Origin: Ctena decussata
Taxonomy: Eukaryota; Mollusca; Bivalvia; Lucinida; Lucinidae
Length of the DNA: 64,000 nt
Direction: 5' to 3'
Assembly (NCBI GenBank): GCA_963989385.1
Contig: OZ022500.1
Location: 106,495,842-106,559,841, forward strand
In this document: positions 48,026 through 59,229 of the stretch, one piece after another
Layout of the letters: every line of letters begins with the position of its first letter
How positions within the stretch are numbered: the stretch's first letter is position 1
Translations under genes and position numbers: made by a program
The notes under the pieces: generated by a model
Seen by the model: only the letters and a program-made list of their open reading frames with translations
Databases searched by the model: none
Told to the model about the DNA's origin: nothing

Positions 48026-48131
48026 ATCTCAGTCTCGTACGATGCAGGAAAGTGGTGATGTGCTTCATCCAAACAGATTTGGGCTTCTTCTGAGGAATGC
48101 TGGGGCAGTTGGAAATGTTAGAGATTGTCCT
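48026..48131 (+). CDS. USP54: USP53/54-like protease, residues 193-228
   Basis: The acceptor attaaaatttcag ends at 48025 and the donor cct|gtaagt follows 48131. One base completes the split Val codon, then 35 codons: SQSRTMQESGDVLHPNRFGL and LLRNAGAVGNVRDCP. The end corresponds to human FGELLQNASTMGDLRNCP. The first half is less conserved, as in other members. C227 is the third zinc-ribbon cysteine. The phase-1 entry fits only the 45058 donor of the preceding exon, which supports both calls. Confidence 0.93.
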
Positions 48132-48164
48132 GTAAGTGGATTTTAATATTAGTTGGTGCTACAG

Positions 48165-48285
48165 ATAAGATGGTTTAATTGGGATAGTTAGGCATTATTT
48201 TCTCTTTTTCTGCATAAAAATCATACATTGTGACCCTTTATTAGAACTGTCTCATTGAGAAAGTTCTAATGAGAGTCACAATGTA
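48165..48285. repeat. Truncated hAT-like MITE
   Basis: acagataagatggtttaatt and the hairpin tcatacattgtgacccttta / gagagtcacaatgtattttta are a diverged relative of the 9828 and 21493 copies. The right terminus is replaced by the next element at about 48290. Confidence 0.55.
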
Positions 48286-48289
48286 TTTT

Positions 48290-48470
48290 TAGCTCGCCTG
48301 AACGAAGTATAGGAAGAGCTATTGTACTACCCCTGGCGTCGGCGTTAGCGTTTGCATTAGCTGCGGCGGCGTTAGCAAAATGTTAAAGTTTTACGTTAAA
48401 GTTTTTTATGGGGTGGGCAAGGCGCTGTCAGGCGAGCTATCCTGTCCCTGTGACAGGTCTTGCTTTTTTT
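48290..48470 (+). repeat. Fragment sharing ends with the 60.6-61.7 kb element
   Basis: agctcgcctgaacgaagtat at the left, then ggcgtcggcgttagcgtttg, and gcgctgtcaggcgagctatc at the right. The first motif is the inverse of the end at about 61725-61744, so this is a short solo copy lacking the tandem array. CpG-rich GGCGTCGGCG phrases are typical of its end. Confidence 0.6.
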
Positions 48471-49139
48471 GAGAAATAAGAAAGATTATGTGAGAGTTAT
48501 CCTCAAACACCTACCTAATGTGGAGATCTGCTGTGACAAACTTTCTGTGATTTGAGGAAGCCTTTTTTTCTGTTGTTTATTTCTTTTTATCAAAGTTCAA
48601 TAGCTTCCTTCAGAAAATGCAACCACTTGCAACTATCGGATAAATTGTTAACAAAATTGATGCAAATCATAATCTTTGGGTAAATCTGGCCCCCACCTGT
48701 TGACTTAAAGTGACCTTTTGAGATTTTCCTTGTTCCTTGATGATTGCATCAACCACTTCCTGGGTATTCAGTTAAACAGTCAGTGTTGATTAGTGGTTTC
48801 ATTATTGACACCCATCTTGTCTACAACTCCTGGAAATAAAAAAAGATTTCACCAAATTGATATTTCCTTTTAAGATCTGGATTATTAAATGGCAGCTGCA
48901 GAGGGATTTGAATTTCTGGGTAATTTCTATCCCTTTTCTATAAAAATGTATGTTGTGGGTGCTTGTAAGGAAGTTCTGAGTAGCCACAACATACACTTTT
49001 AGGCAAAATAAAAGGCAAAATATGAAGAAGAAAAAGCTGCTTGATGTGTCATCAAATCCTACTTCATCTAGGGCTGTAGTATAAAATCTAATAAATTGTT
49101 TTTACAGTTTTGGAAATAATCTTCCTGTATGTTTTCTAG

Positions 49140-49292
49140 GGTAACTGCGGTAAGAGAGTTCAGATCCGTCGGACATTATTGAACGTCCCAGATGTTGTCA
49201 GTATTGGTTTGGTATGGGGCTCAGACAGACCGGACCTGGAGCTGACCACAGAGGTAGCCAAAACTATCGGTACAACCCTGCTGCTTCCTGAT
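49140..49292 (+). CDS. USP54: USP53/54-like protease, residues 229-279 (last exon seen)
   Basis: The acceptor atgttttctag ends at 49139 and the donor gat|gtaagt follows 49292. The 51 codons are in phase 0. GNCGKRVQIRRTLLNVPDVV and SIGLVWGSDRPDL match human [20 protein letters not shown] and TIGLVWDSDHSDL. C231 completes the zinc ribbon with C169, C171 and C227. The sequence ends at LLLPD, the point where human USP54 continues into FFRVTDD and then the HYSTF box. I searched the remaining 14.7 kb on the + strand for that continuation and did not find it, so the gene runs past the window or is interrupted. Confidence 0.95.
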
Positions 49293-49334
49293 GTAAGTAT
49301 GCTTCATTTCAATAAAATATACAGAAGTGCTGGA

Positions 49335-49403
49335 GCAGACAGTGTAAATCCAGATCAGACTGCTCCTTTTGGGAGCAGTTTGATCTGGGTCTACACTGTT
49401 TGC
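49335..49403. mobile_element. Palindromic family E copy
   Basis: gcagacagtgtaaatccaga / tcagactgctccttttgggag / cagtttgatctgggtctacac / tgtttgc. It begins only 43 bp after the exon donor. A short tandem echo, gccacatcacttgcc, follows. Half copies lie at about 49900-49945 and 50170-50205. Confidence 0.75.
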
Positions 49404-50204
49404 CACATCACTTGCCGTTTGCCACATCACTTGCCTTTTACTATGTCACTTAGTGTCAAAAGTGTAATAATTTGTTGTTAATCCAGTTTCATAGGAGCAT
49501 GTGACCAAAGTTCTTGTTCATCTTTTTCCCCCATTCAACATACAGTGTGACATCTCGTCAGTGCCATCTTACCTGGGCAGATACATTTTTGGTAGATTTA
49601 GGATGATAGGGTTGATGGAATTTGAAATTCTGAGGTTTCTAAAGCATGCAAATTGGCTATTATTTCAAATATTTCTGAAGGATTTGCATTCCTTCCGATT
49701 GTCTTGGTTTGCAGTTATATATGGAAAGTATTTCTGTCGTAAGTATTTCAAAACTAGTGCAATAAATGTTTTTGTTGGGACACTTTGATCTTTCCCATCC
49801 TGTATGTTACTAATAAACTTCTGTTGCTTTTGAAACTTAGGTAAAACCACATACCATGTTAGCTGTTTCATTGATTGGATGGGGATAATTTTTTCGCAGA
49901 TCCCAGATCAGACTGTTAAATCTAGGTCTACACTGTTTGCTCAGACATGTTTGTCCCAGTCATCAGTGTTGTTACAGTATTAAGGATTGGCTAATATGTT
50001 ACTGCTGTCATCTGGGCAGTTTGACAAAGTGAGATTGTCATAAGTGCCATTGTCTGTATTAGTGGAGTCACACGACTACTGGCACTGTTGAAATTCTGTG
50101 GAATTTTGATATTACCTTATTAGTATCATATCTTAGAAGGTGGGCATTGTTGAAGTAAAAAGTACAATAAAATAGAGTCTAGACTCAGACCAGACTGCTC
50201 CTTA

Positions 50205-50400
50205 AGATATATGGATACACTTTAGGGGAAGCAATTCTGTCATGTTCATGTTTGCCTCCCCTCTCAATGGAGGTCAACTCGTAAAGAAAAGACTTTGCTC
50301 CTCTGGGAGCAAAGTCTTTTCTTTAAGAGTAGACTTCTTTGAAAGAGCTTAATCTTCTAGGGACGCAAACAGGAAGTCTAGAAAGTTGTGCCCCTTTGTA
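50205..50400. mobile_element. Repeat family C, best copy
   Basis: atggatacactttaggggaa at the left; aaagaaaagactttgctcct and its inverse aggagcaaagtcttttcttt (about 50282-50325) form a perfect hairpin in the centre; ggacgcaaacaggaagtc lies at the right. This shows that family C is also palindromic. Confidence 0.7.
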
Positions 50401-51009
50401 TAACTGGCAGAAAATATGGTTACAATGAGCCTAGAAAACCTTGCTACTTAATTCAGGTAACCTTCTATACCTTGTATTAGAGGCTACCAAAGAAGAAGAT
50501 TTGATCATAACATGAATCTTACGTGAAGCTTATTGGCTTGTGAAACTGTTGATTTTCATATAGAGGGTCATTCAAAATTTTTAAACAGTAATAAATCATT
50601 GTTAGTTTATAGATGTTCAGGATAAAGCTAGCAAGATGATGAAATCTATTTCTCATTGTTCAGCTATTTTAGTCATAAAAGTAGTTCGTAGGTGAAAGAT
50701 CCAATAAAGATGGAACTTATGACTATTACCTTCTTTTGTCCCGATTTAAGATGAATGTAGATGTTTTGTGTCGGCCTCGCTTGAGTAAACTAGCGACATT
50801 TGATATGTCTTTATGGCTTGTTATTGTAACACGTTCATATATATGAAATGACACGCGACGTGTCCCTCTAAGTTCACCTGTTAACTGAAGTATTCACCTG
50901 TTAACTGACATATTTACCATCAGCGTATGGACACCCTAAACCAGTCTGGTGATTGACACTTTCAGCTTCAAATTTGAACATGTCATTCTCTCCTGTTATA
51001 CAGCTCTTG

Positions 51010-51076
51010 GCAAACAGTGCAGACCCTGGTCAGACTGCTCCTTAGGAGCAGTCTGATCTGGGTCTACACTGTTTGC
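51010..51076. mobile_element. Palindromic family E, cleanest copy
   Basis: gcaaacagtgcagaccctgg / tcagactgctccttaggagc / agtctgatctgggtctacac / tgtttgc. The 67-bp palindrome has few mismatches. From 51077 to 52559 no gene or repeat is recognised. Confidence 0.8.
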
Positions 51077-52559
51077 TCAGGAATTGTTGTCAAAAGATTT
51101 TGGGTAAATTTGGTATTTACGGTTGCCAAAACTGTTGTTCCTTTGTTCACTGAGGTGTCAAACATCAGGTTCACTGTTTATCGTATTCATACCCGGTCAA
51201 GAGGAAAAATCCAACCTGCCAGTCAACCCTTTTGATTTCATAACTTGAAGATGGCTACTGGGATGACCATGTCATGTGTAGTCAGGGCACAGATTTAGAA
51301 TATCTCTGAGTCCAAAGTACGCTAAAATGTCTTATAGAACGAAAGAGCTTCAGAGCTCCAGAGCTTGCATTAGATAATGGCGAAGTTTTTTCTTTATTGC
51401 TGGTGTTCTTGTACGCACATGATAGCTTAAATTCTCAAGAAAACTTGTTTAATTTTGTGGTTTTGTATCAAGTGAAAAGCATGATATTGGACAGATTTGG
51501 AGCTTATTGCACATTCTTCAGATTAAGAAATATATGTTGATCACAACATTGCTAGAATATCTTAATTACTTTTTATGCAAATACCTATAAGTATGTTAAC
51601 GAAGATATTGATTAGTATACTTTAACCTCCGAAGTTTTTCAAAGTATGTAAATGTGTTCTTTATGCTGAGATCTTTTGGACACAGTCACCAACCACAAAC
51701 TTCATTATGCTTCGTCAAGTGTGTATTATGAGTGACATCTACCCTTACGTACGTAATGTGACACGTGCCAACTTTCTCTCAGCTTCACCTGTTCCATATT
51801 TATCTTGCTTAAGGGTTCATCACAATCAGAAGTGGGTGGGGTACGTTGAAAATAGTGAGTAACAATTTTACCAAAATATACAGAGTTTTTCACATAGTTT
51901 TAAGCTGACAGAGTAAAAGAACAAATAAACATCATTGTAAGCTAAAAACTGTATATAAAGAGCAATTCTAAAGAAAAATATCTTCCAAAATAAACTGATA
52001 ACAGAAGGACATTTGAAGTGCACCAGGAAGAATGTCAGCCCAAAAACAAATATGCAGAGAGTATGTATAAACATCCTTCTACAATGTCCCAAAATGAAAT
52101 CCCATATAAATATATAATAAGGACATGATCAACCTTCAAGATGAACTACTACCTGTATAAAAAGCAAAAAATCAGACATGTTTTTTGTTTACAAAATAGT
52201 TCCCATAAAAAGGTATGGTGGACAATGAAGGCAATAAAAAAAGTCAGATGGTCTCCCTTGATGGTCTTTAAAACAAAATCAGGTTGTCTCCCTTGAAATT
52301 GAATCTCATCAGAAACAGTAATTACAATTATTTCAATAATGATATCTGTGTTAAATAATAAGTGACACAGCAAAACATGAGTTCATGGAACACGTTTGCT
52401 TCCCATGGACTTGTACCTCATTCAAATATGTTCAGTATTATAAATTAGCCATGTAATGGAGAACATACTTAAAATTTGCATTCCAAATTAACTCAAAACT
52501 TGCATTTCAAATTAACTCTGTATGTAAAGAAAAACAGCACTGAAGAATAAAGAATTTTT

Positions 52560-53800
52560 AATGTGACTTTGAAAAGCAAAGATACCCTTTGTGTGTGTCC
52601 GTATGTGCATGCATGTCCACATGGACCTTATATTCACCTGATACAATTAGCTTAATTTCTAAGTAGCCACAAGGGCTGGAGTCTTCATACTTGCTCCATA
52701 GATACATCTGGGGAAGATCTACTAAAAGCAATGATGAATTTTGGGCCATGATCTATATTTTGCGTTTAACACAAACAAATATTCATTGGTTGCGTTTAGC
52801 TCAGCTCCTAAGTAAGCATATGTAATAAAGTCTTCAAACTTGCTCCACAGATATGTCTGGGAAAGATGTACTATGCAGTGATGAATATTGGGCTGTGACC
52901 TATATTTTGAAGTTGATTGAACATAAATAAAAAAAATATTCACCTGTTGCCTTCAGCTCAGTTTCTAAGTAACCACAAGGGCTAGAGTCTTTAAACTTGC
53001 TCCGTAGATACCTGGGGATGATCTACCAAAAACAACAATGCATATCAGGCTATAGCCTATATTTCACAGTTGATTTAACATAGAAAAAAATATTCACCTT
53101 TTGAGTTTACCTCAGTTTGAGAGTAAGTAAAAGGGATAAGGTCTTCAATCTTCCTTCAATGGAAAATCTGGGGAAGAACTACTGAAGACAGTGATGCATA
53201 TTGGGCCATGAACTGTGTTTCATGCTGTAGTGAGTTCGCCTTATTTGTCAAAGACTATTTGATGTATGAACATAATAGCTTCAGCTAATAAGTCAAATTT
53301 ACTTGATGTTTCACCTCAAGTTAAAAGTAGGTCACAGTGACCTATATTGCATGGTCCAAAAATTTTGCCTTCTATCTTGAAGTCAATTTGATATACAAAT
53401 ATGATTGGTTGGGACAATGACCCAGTAGGACCTGTAGTTTGAAGTAAAACATCAAGTAAATTTGACTTATTAGCTGTAGCTATTTATGTTCATACATCAA
53501 GTATTTTTAGTCAGTGTGACCCATTTTTTATGGTCTAGTGATATTAGTCAGTATCTCTATCATATTTTATGGACTTGAATCATACTTGGATTAATGCACT
53601 GGGCTGACCCTATGAGTGACCTCATTCTAATTGTAAGTCAGTGTGACCTATATTTCATGGTCCACTTATTCCAGCCAATATCTCTAACACTATTCAATTG
53701 ACTTGTATTATACTAGGTATAATGGTATATTTAGATACAGTGCTTCCCCTCATGTCACTTCTAGGTCACTGTGACCTATATTTCAGATTTCATTGATATT
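52560..53800. mobile_element. Tandem-array element P3 with internal inverted repeat
   Basis: About four units of roughly 180 bp, with markers such as cttgctccatagatacatct and gatgaatattgggc at about 52690, 52845, 52995 and 53155, are followed by an inverted repeat. In it, actatttgatgtatgaacat to acttgatgttt at 53264-53312 is mirrored at 53445-53505. Three shorter units then follow, beginning gtcagtgtgacctatatttc (53510, 53637, 53766). The whole looks like a decayed array element of the same general type as P2. Confidence 0.5.
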
Positions 53801-55095
53801 ATATCTCTGGGAATAATTTAGAGGTTTGAAATATTCTTAAAAGAACTGTTTGTTCTGACACTGCATTCAATCTCATTTCACTTGGCAGGTTTGTCCATAT
53901 AAAACTTGCACTTGTTTAGTCAATCTTACATAAATTCTACATATTGTCCTCTGGCAATTCGTGTATCATTAATTTCAATAATTTTCTGCATTTATTTGGC
54001 CCTCTTACTGTTAATATCTAAAATACTTGTGCAAATTCCATGAAAAAGCTTTTTCCTCTACCAACATACAGAGGTTCCTGAATGTGAAAAATCTGACTTG
54101 ATGCAGTAGCTTGGATGTGGATCTTGTTTATATCAGTTCATGATTATTGCACATTTCCAATCCTTTTGAAAACATTTAGTCGCCATGTAAAAAATGCATT
54201 TTAATTAGTACAATGGTTAAGTGTCTGTATAATATCTTCGTACATGCACTTATCTCCATAAGCCTAACCTTAAGCTCAATCCATTCAATTTATAAAAAAA
54301 AAAAATTGCTAAGGCGAACAAAACTAGTCCATATACAGAAAATGTCATATTAAACATGCTTGCCCATCACATAAACAGCCATAAATATCGCTGATTTTCA
54401 CACTGGGTGGGATGCTATCTGAAGCCAGGACAAAAGCAATAGCGTTTCCTGAAATTTCATTTGGGTGAGGTAAATATGGGCATACTCCAATCAGAACGAT
54501 TCTGATACTTATTTAGTATGTATAGTGTTTGCTTGCAAAAAATTTGAAACTTTCTGGAACCATTATATGAAAAATGTCTCAAACATTCAAGGCAAATTCA
54601 TGAAGAAATCATGAGGGACATGTACTGTCCAACTAGTCACATTATACTAAAAAATACACTTTTGGCAAAGTAAAGCATACCTTCATGAATCCTACATCCC
54701 ATTATTTACAGATAGGGAAAGGAAACTGTGGTATATAGACAAGGATGCCAATTTTTTATGTGCTACTTAGGATTAGCTTATAAATGACAGACAATCTGCA
54801 TTCTTGTCAGTAGGTTCTAGATGTTTTATAACCATGATCTTCTACAGACTTTATAATACTGCTTTTACAATACATGTATCTATAAATGTGAAAAAGATGA
54901 AAAAAAATTTAGATCTCCATATTAGCCTTACTATAGTCATGCAATATAAGGTTGAAAACAAACACAAATCCCAAGACTTTAGTGTACTCTCCAGCTAATA
55001 GTCTAAATGGCACACAAAGCACAAAGTTTCATGACTGAATCTGCTGATACTCTACCTATTGGTATCCTTTTGAATAATTTTGAGATCAAGAGTGA

Positions 55096-55369
55096 TGGTT
55101 GATTGGTTGATTTGATGCTTAACGCCCACGGTAAACAACTAAGGTCATGTCGGGACGGTCAGTTAACCTAACCACACTATTCCTGGGCAGGCTTAGACCT
55201 CCTAAGCGGTTGACCAGTACTAAGTGCACATACTTTCGCCAGTAACTGATAACCGCCCTTCTTGAGTCAGCGGAAGGAGAAACGAAAGTATGTGGCCAGA
55301 CCGGGATTCGTACCCAGGACCTCTGACTTATGAGTCAGGTGCCCTACCGATTGCGCTACCCGGCCCGGC
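55096..55369 (-). mobile_element. tRNA-Met-like SINE with 13-bp target duplication, copy 2
   Basis: On the - strand the tRNA-like head starts near 55369 (gccgggccgggtagcgcaat) with anticodon arm ctgactcataagtcag and a B-box-like gtacgaatccc. The body matches the 19368 copy through cctgacatgacc to gcttaacgcccacgg. agatcaagagtga at 55083-55095 is repeated at 55370-55382. From 53801 to 55082 no feature is seen. Confidence 0.92.
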
Positions 55370-55789
55370 AGATCAAGAGTGAAACCCATTACATTAAAGC
55401 AATATGCACAAAAATGTACTAACTTTAATTCCTAAACTTCACATTCCCAAGACAATGTCCCATATGTGCTTGACACAGCCAGCATTCATTTTAATTTAAT
55501 GAGGCTAACAAATATAATACTGCTTCATCAAATATGTCAATGAGATAGTGTTCTCATTTGTGTGTCCTTGAAACTTGTCAGATCCTGTAATACTGAGTTC
55601 CTTTATCTCCTTTTTCCTCAAATCAAGCATGTAAAGAGCTTCTGCTGTAGATATATTTTAACCTGAAATATAGACAATAAAATCTGCATTAGAAAAACAA
55701 TTCCTTCCTCATGCAAAACTATAGTCCCGGCCAGCATACTGAGATACTGAGAAGTTGCTAGTACTGACAAATGGCCAAAGCAACTGTGA

Positions 55790-56120
55790 AGTTTAAAAGG
55801 GTTTGTTCAACAAATGTAGGAGAAATTGTGCTCACAAGACACCCACTATGGAAGGTATTGTGCAAAAAATTGACTAAGTTAAACATGTGAAAAAATGTCA
55901 AAAATTAATCTGGGAATTATGTGCAAACAATATGCACATCAAAAGTCCATGCCCAAAACATCTGTGAAGTTTCAAAATGATTGACCAAAAAGTGTTGGAG
56001 GAGTTGCTCTCACAAGACACCCACTGTGAATTGTTGACGGATGGAGAATTGTTGACAGACGGACGACTGGACGGAAACTTGCACACCTTTATCGCCCCAG
56101 CTAATGCAGGGGCGACAAAA
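55790..56120 (-). mobile_element. Tandem-array element P4
   Basis: Two units of about 180 bp share gcaaacaatatgcacatc, gtgaagtttcaaaatgatt and ctcacaagacacccact. They are followed by a doubled gtccgt-type tract (gacggacgactggacggaaa) and a head cgccccagctaatgcagggg. The same units make up the element at 57860-58570, so both belong to one family. The 127-codon frame crossing it is a by-product. Confidence 0.6.
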
Positions 56121-56640
56121 ATGGCGTTTCGGTACCTCAATGACTGTTTTACTTCATTCGTTATTGTACCTTTTCCGAGAAAGATGCTATAGTCAATGCA
56201 GCCGAACTTATTTTGACTAGTATTTAGTTTCAATGAGAAATACAAAAAGTATCCCTCAATATCATCAAAAACCTGTCTCATCTAGAGCTCTGATCACTGC
56301 AACTGAACAGACTAAGTTATGTCTGCTATATTATTTTTGGATGTTTTCCTGGATTAAAACAGATCTTTCTTCAGAATTATTTTACCTGTGGCTTGATTGC
56401 TCTCTGATAATCTCAGTGAGGAAGTGTTCAAACATTCCATCAATATTTACTTGAATCAGACACCTAAGTTTGGTGTACTGGAAGCCTCACACACGCGATG
56501 TCTGGCAGGTCACCACACATCCTCACTAACTGCTGTTTACATGACCTTAGAATGTTGTTTCTTGTGATATTCTATACTTCTGGCTTCTGCGGAACTCTAT
56601 TATCAAACTGACTCAGAATGAGCATAAAGTCAGAGTAACC

Positions 56641-57044
56641 TAATGTGCATAAGTATTGGGACACCCTACGATAATTAATTTTCCATTTGTCCCAAATGGA
56701 AAATTTATTATTTTAGGTGTCCCAAAATATAGGCACATTACATCCCTAATGTGCTTAAGTATTGGGACATCTAAAATTAAAAAATAATCCATTTGTCCCA
56801 AATGGAAAATTAATTATTTTAGGTGTCCCAAAATTTAGGTACATTATCCCTAATGTGCTTAAGTATTGGGACACCTAAAATAATAAGTTTTGCATTTGTC
56901 TCAAATTAAAAATTCATTATTTTAGGTGTCCCAAAATTTAGGCACAATATCCATAATGTGCTTAAGTATTGGGACACCTAAAATAAGAAATTTTGCATTT
57001 GTCTCAAATGAAAAATTCATTATTTTTGGGTGTCCCAATATACA
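56641..57044. repeat. Four palindromic family D copies in tandem
   Basis: Four units of about 100 bp, starting taatgtgc(a/t)taagtattgg at 56641, 56752, 56853 and 56956. Each is itself a palindrome with tccatttgtcccaaatggaa, or a decayed form, at its centre and aggtgtcccaaaatttaggc as the right arm. Units 3 and 4 share gttttgcatttgtctcaaat-type changes, so tandem growth continued after the first insertion. Confidence 0.85.
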
Positions 57045-57076
57045 TTTATACAAACATTTCGGTAACTGATACTTAC

Positions 57077-57255
57077 ACTGGCCCATGTACAGTAACTGAT
57101 ATATCCACTACTGTGTTCCAGTCTGTTAGATTAGCTGATGGTACATCTAGACCTTGACAGAATGTCTGTGTTGCCTTGGAGATTCCTAATATCTCTCCTG
57201 ATCGGTCAGCAGATACTACAAGGTAGTCACTCAGGGATGACTCATATATAGTACA
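57077..57255 (-). CDS. Unrecognised gene, internal exon
   Basis: On the - strand the acceptor attttgcag precedes 57255 and the donor cagt|gtaagt follows 57077. The 179 bases give 59 codons plus two bases with no stop: CTIYESSLSDYLVVSADRSG, then EILGISKATQTFCQGLDVPS and ANLTDWNTVVDISVTVHGPV. Residue usage is that of a real protein, unlike the surrounding repeats, and both splice sites are strong. There is one N-glycosylation-type site (NLT). I do not recognise the family. With the segments at 59045 and 62502 it suggests a multi-exon gene transcribed opposite to the USP gene. Confidence 0.6.
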
Positions 57256-57289
57256 CTGCAAAATAAATTAATTTTATATACATGTAGCT

Positions 57290-57470
57290 GCAGTGTGGTT
57301 AGCCTAGTGGATAGGGTGTTTGCCTTTCACACAGGTTATCATGGGTTTGTTTCCCATAAGAGGCATGTCAGACTGATTTTTCCAATCCAACAAAGTAGGA
57401 AATAAACACCAAGTGTGCTCTGAGCTGGAAAAATGGGTATCACATTGGCTTTCTCCAGGTGGACGTAGTT
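57290..57470 (+). mobile_element. tRNA-Glu-like SINE
   Basis: gtggttagcctagtggatag is an A-box region, tgcctttcacacagg an anticodon arm with TTC, and tgggtttgtttcccat a degenerate B box. A non-tRNA tail follows (about 57365-57470). No clear target duplication was found. It begins 35 bp upstream (minus-strand sense) of the 57077-57255 exon. Confidence 0.6.
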
Positions 57471-57859
57471 ATCGTAAATCAACTGAGAGTTAAAGCAAAA
57501 TGCAAGTGGTTGCATGCTATTATTTATACACAGTTTATATTGATTTTCAATCTGTTAATCTTTTTTTCTATGACATTATTGTACTTTCCACTTAATCTAA
57601 CTTGCTCCTATGTAGCACATACAACACAGAAAACAAACACACAAAATAATGGTATGTGTCAAATAATGATTTCTTCATGTTTTTTTTTTTGTTTTTTTTT
57701 TGTGAAATTTAAATGCAAAACAGACTGTTTCTTTACCAATTTACTTGATAAAGAACCAATAGGCCCATGGCCCAGGGCTTTCAGACTTGACTGCAAGCAG
57801 TTCCACCAGAAAACTGGCCATGGAAATGTATACTTCTACATGAAGTTTTTGTAGTAAAC

Positions 57860-58570
57860 AAGAAATACGCAGAAAGAGGTGTCGCACCTGCGGGGGTTAA
57901 GTCACACGAGTTCTAATTGGTTGTGAAAAGTAACGCAGGTGTGACAAAAGCAGGTGTGACAAAAATGACAATGTTAAACATGTGAAAAAAGTGGAAAAAT
58001 TAATCTGGGAATTATGTGCAAACAATGTGCACATCTTCAGACTATGACAAAACACTTGTGAAGTTTCAAAATGATTGATCAAAAAGTGTAATAGGAGAGG
58101 TGCTCACAAGACACCCACTATACAAGGTACTATGGTAAGTAAAAAATTTACTAAGTTAAACATGTAAAAAAAATGGCAAACATTAATCTGGGAATTATAT
58201 GCAAACAATATGCACATCTACAGAACATGGCCAAAACATCTGTGAAGTTTTAAAATGATTGGCCAAAAAATGTAGGAGGAGTTGCGCTCACAAGACACTC
58301 ACAATGGAAGGTATTGTGTAAAAAATTGACTAAGTTCAACATGTGAAAAAAATGGTAAAAATTTATTTTGGAATTATGTGCAAACAATATGCACATCTAC
58401 ATGTACAGACCATGGCCAAAACATCTGTGAAGTTTCAAAATGATTGGCCAAAAAGAGTAGGAGGAGTTTCGCTCACAAGACACCTACTGCGAATTGTTGA
58501 CAGACAGACGGATGGACGAACAGAGGGTCTGTGCACGTCTATATTGCCCCAGCTTATGCAGGTGTGAAAA
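57860..58570 (-). mobile_element. Tandem-array element P5
   Basis: At least three units of about 185 bp share gggaattatgtgcaaacaat, gtgaagtttcaaaatgattg and tcacaagacacccac (near 58010, 58195, 58370). They end in gacagacagacggatggacg and a head atattgccccagcttatgca. The left border carries gtgtcgcacctgcgggggtt. Same family as P4. Confidence 0.65.
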
Positions 58571-58659
58571 AAACCAGTACCCCTTTGATGAGATCTGCAA
58601 AGCAAATTCCTTATCTCCCGTATCTCATAATATTAAAAGATGATGGGCCACAACATCTG

Positions 58660-58885
58660 TTAAGGTGTATAGGTAACCATCATGTTGCCACCATAGTCAC
58701 AATGGGAAACCACTTTTGTGACTTCCTGTTTACTTCCCTGGGTGAAAGTGTCCTTGCAAATGGGGTGTATTCTTTGTGAAAAAAATTGGCTCATATGGGA
58801 GCAACTTCTTTTCTTGAAGAATAGACCTTCATTGAATAAAATGATAATGACAGTTGCTTCCCTTGAAAATGTACCCATTCACCTT
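58660..58885. mobile_element. Repeat family C copy
   Basis: aggtgtataggtaaccatca at the left, gcaaatggggtgtattcttt and agaatagaccttcattgaa inside, and gaaaatgtacccattcacctt at the right. It is diverged from the 50205 copy. Confidence 0.5.
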
Positions 58886-59044
58886 TGAATGATGACATCT
58901 CAGATTGATCATAAAATTTAATTTCTTTTTATCTAGAACTTTGAAAAACTAGAACTTACTCCTAACAAATTGTATCAAAGTATGTTATTTCCTCACTTTA
59001 AATGGATATGAACGATATTTCTGATACCACAATATTTCTGATAC

Positions 59045-59154
59045 CACTTGCTGTGAAACTGGCATTATTCATTTTCACGCCCAGCAAAACAAATGAAGTT
59101 TTGGAATAGACACTTCTTTTAACAATAGTCTGGCACACATTCATTGATGATCTG
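59045..59154 (-). CDS. Unrecognised gene, candidate exon
   Basis: On the - strand a strong pyrimidine tract and acceptor (ctttttttttcag) precede 59154. After one base the open frame reads RSSMNVCQTIVKRSVYSKTS, FVLLGVKMNNASFTAS. A usable but weaker donor (agtg|gtatca) follows 59045; the frame stays open about 45 bases further. The other two frames are closed early. Composition looks protein-like, with one NAS glycosylation-type site. It may belong to the same - strand gene as 57077-57255, but an intervening exon or a different donor would be needed to fit the phases. Family unknown. Confidence 0.4.
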
Positions 59155-59229
59155 CTGAAAAAAAAGAAAAATAGACAATCACTAAAGTTCATGAAATTCC
59201 CCTGCCATATGCCTCCCTAGATGAGTAAT

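Noticed and set aside
49501..49788. + strand frame with VIYGKYFC, tested as the missing USP His-box exon
   Set aside because: The resemblance to the family's YYGKHYSTF is limited to a few residues, the expected FFRVTDD part and the acidic FDD motif are absent, and the rest does not align. It is chance.
55898..56281. 127-codon - strand ORF
   Set aside because: It crosses tandem array element P4 and part of a MITE remnant. The same frame is broken in the sister units of P5.
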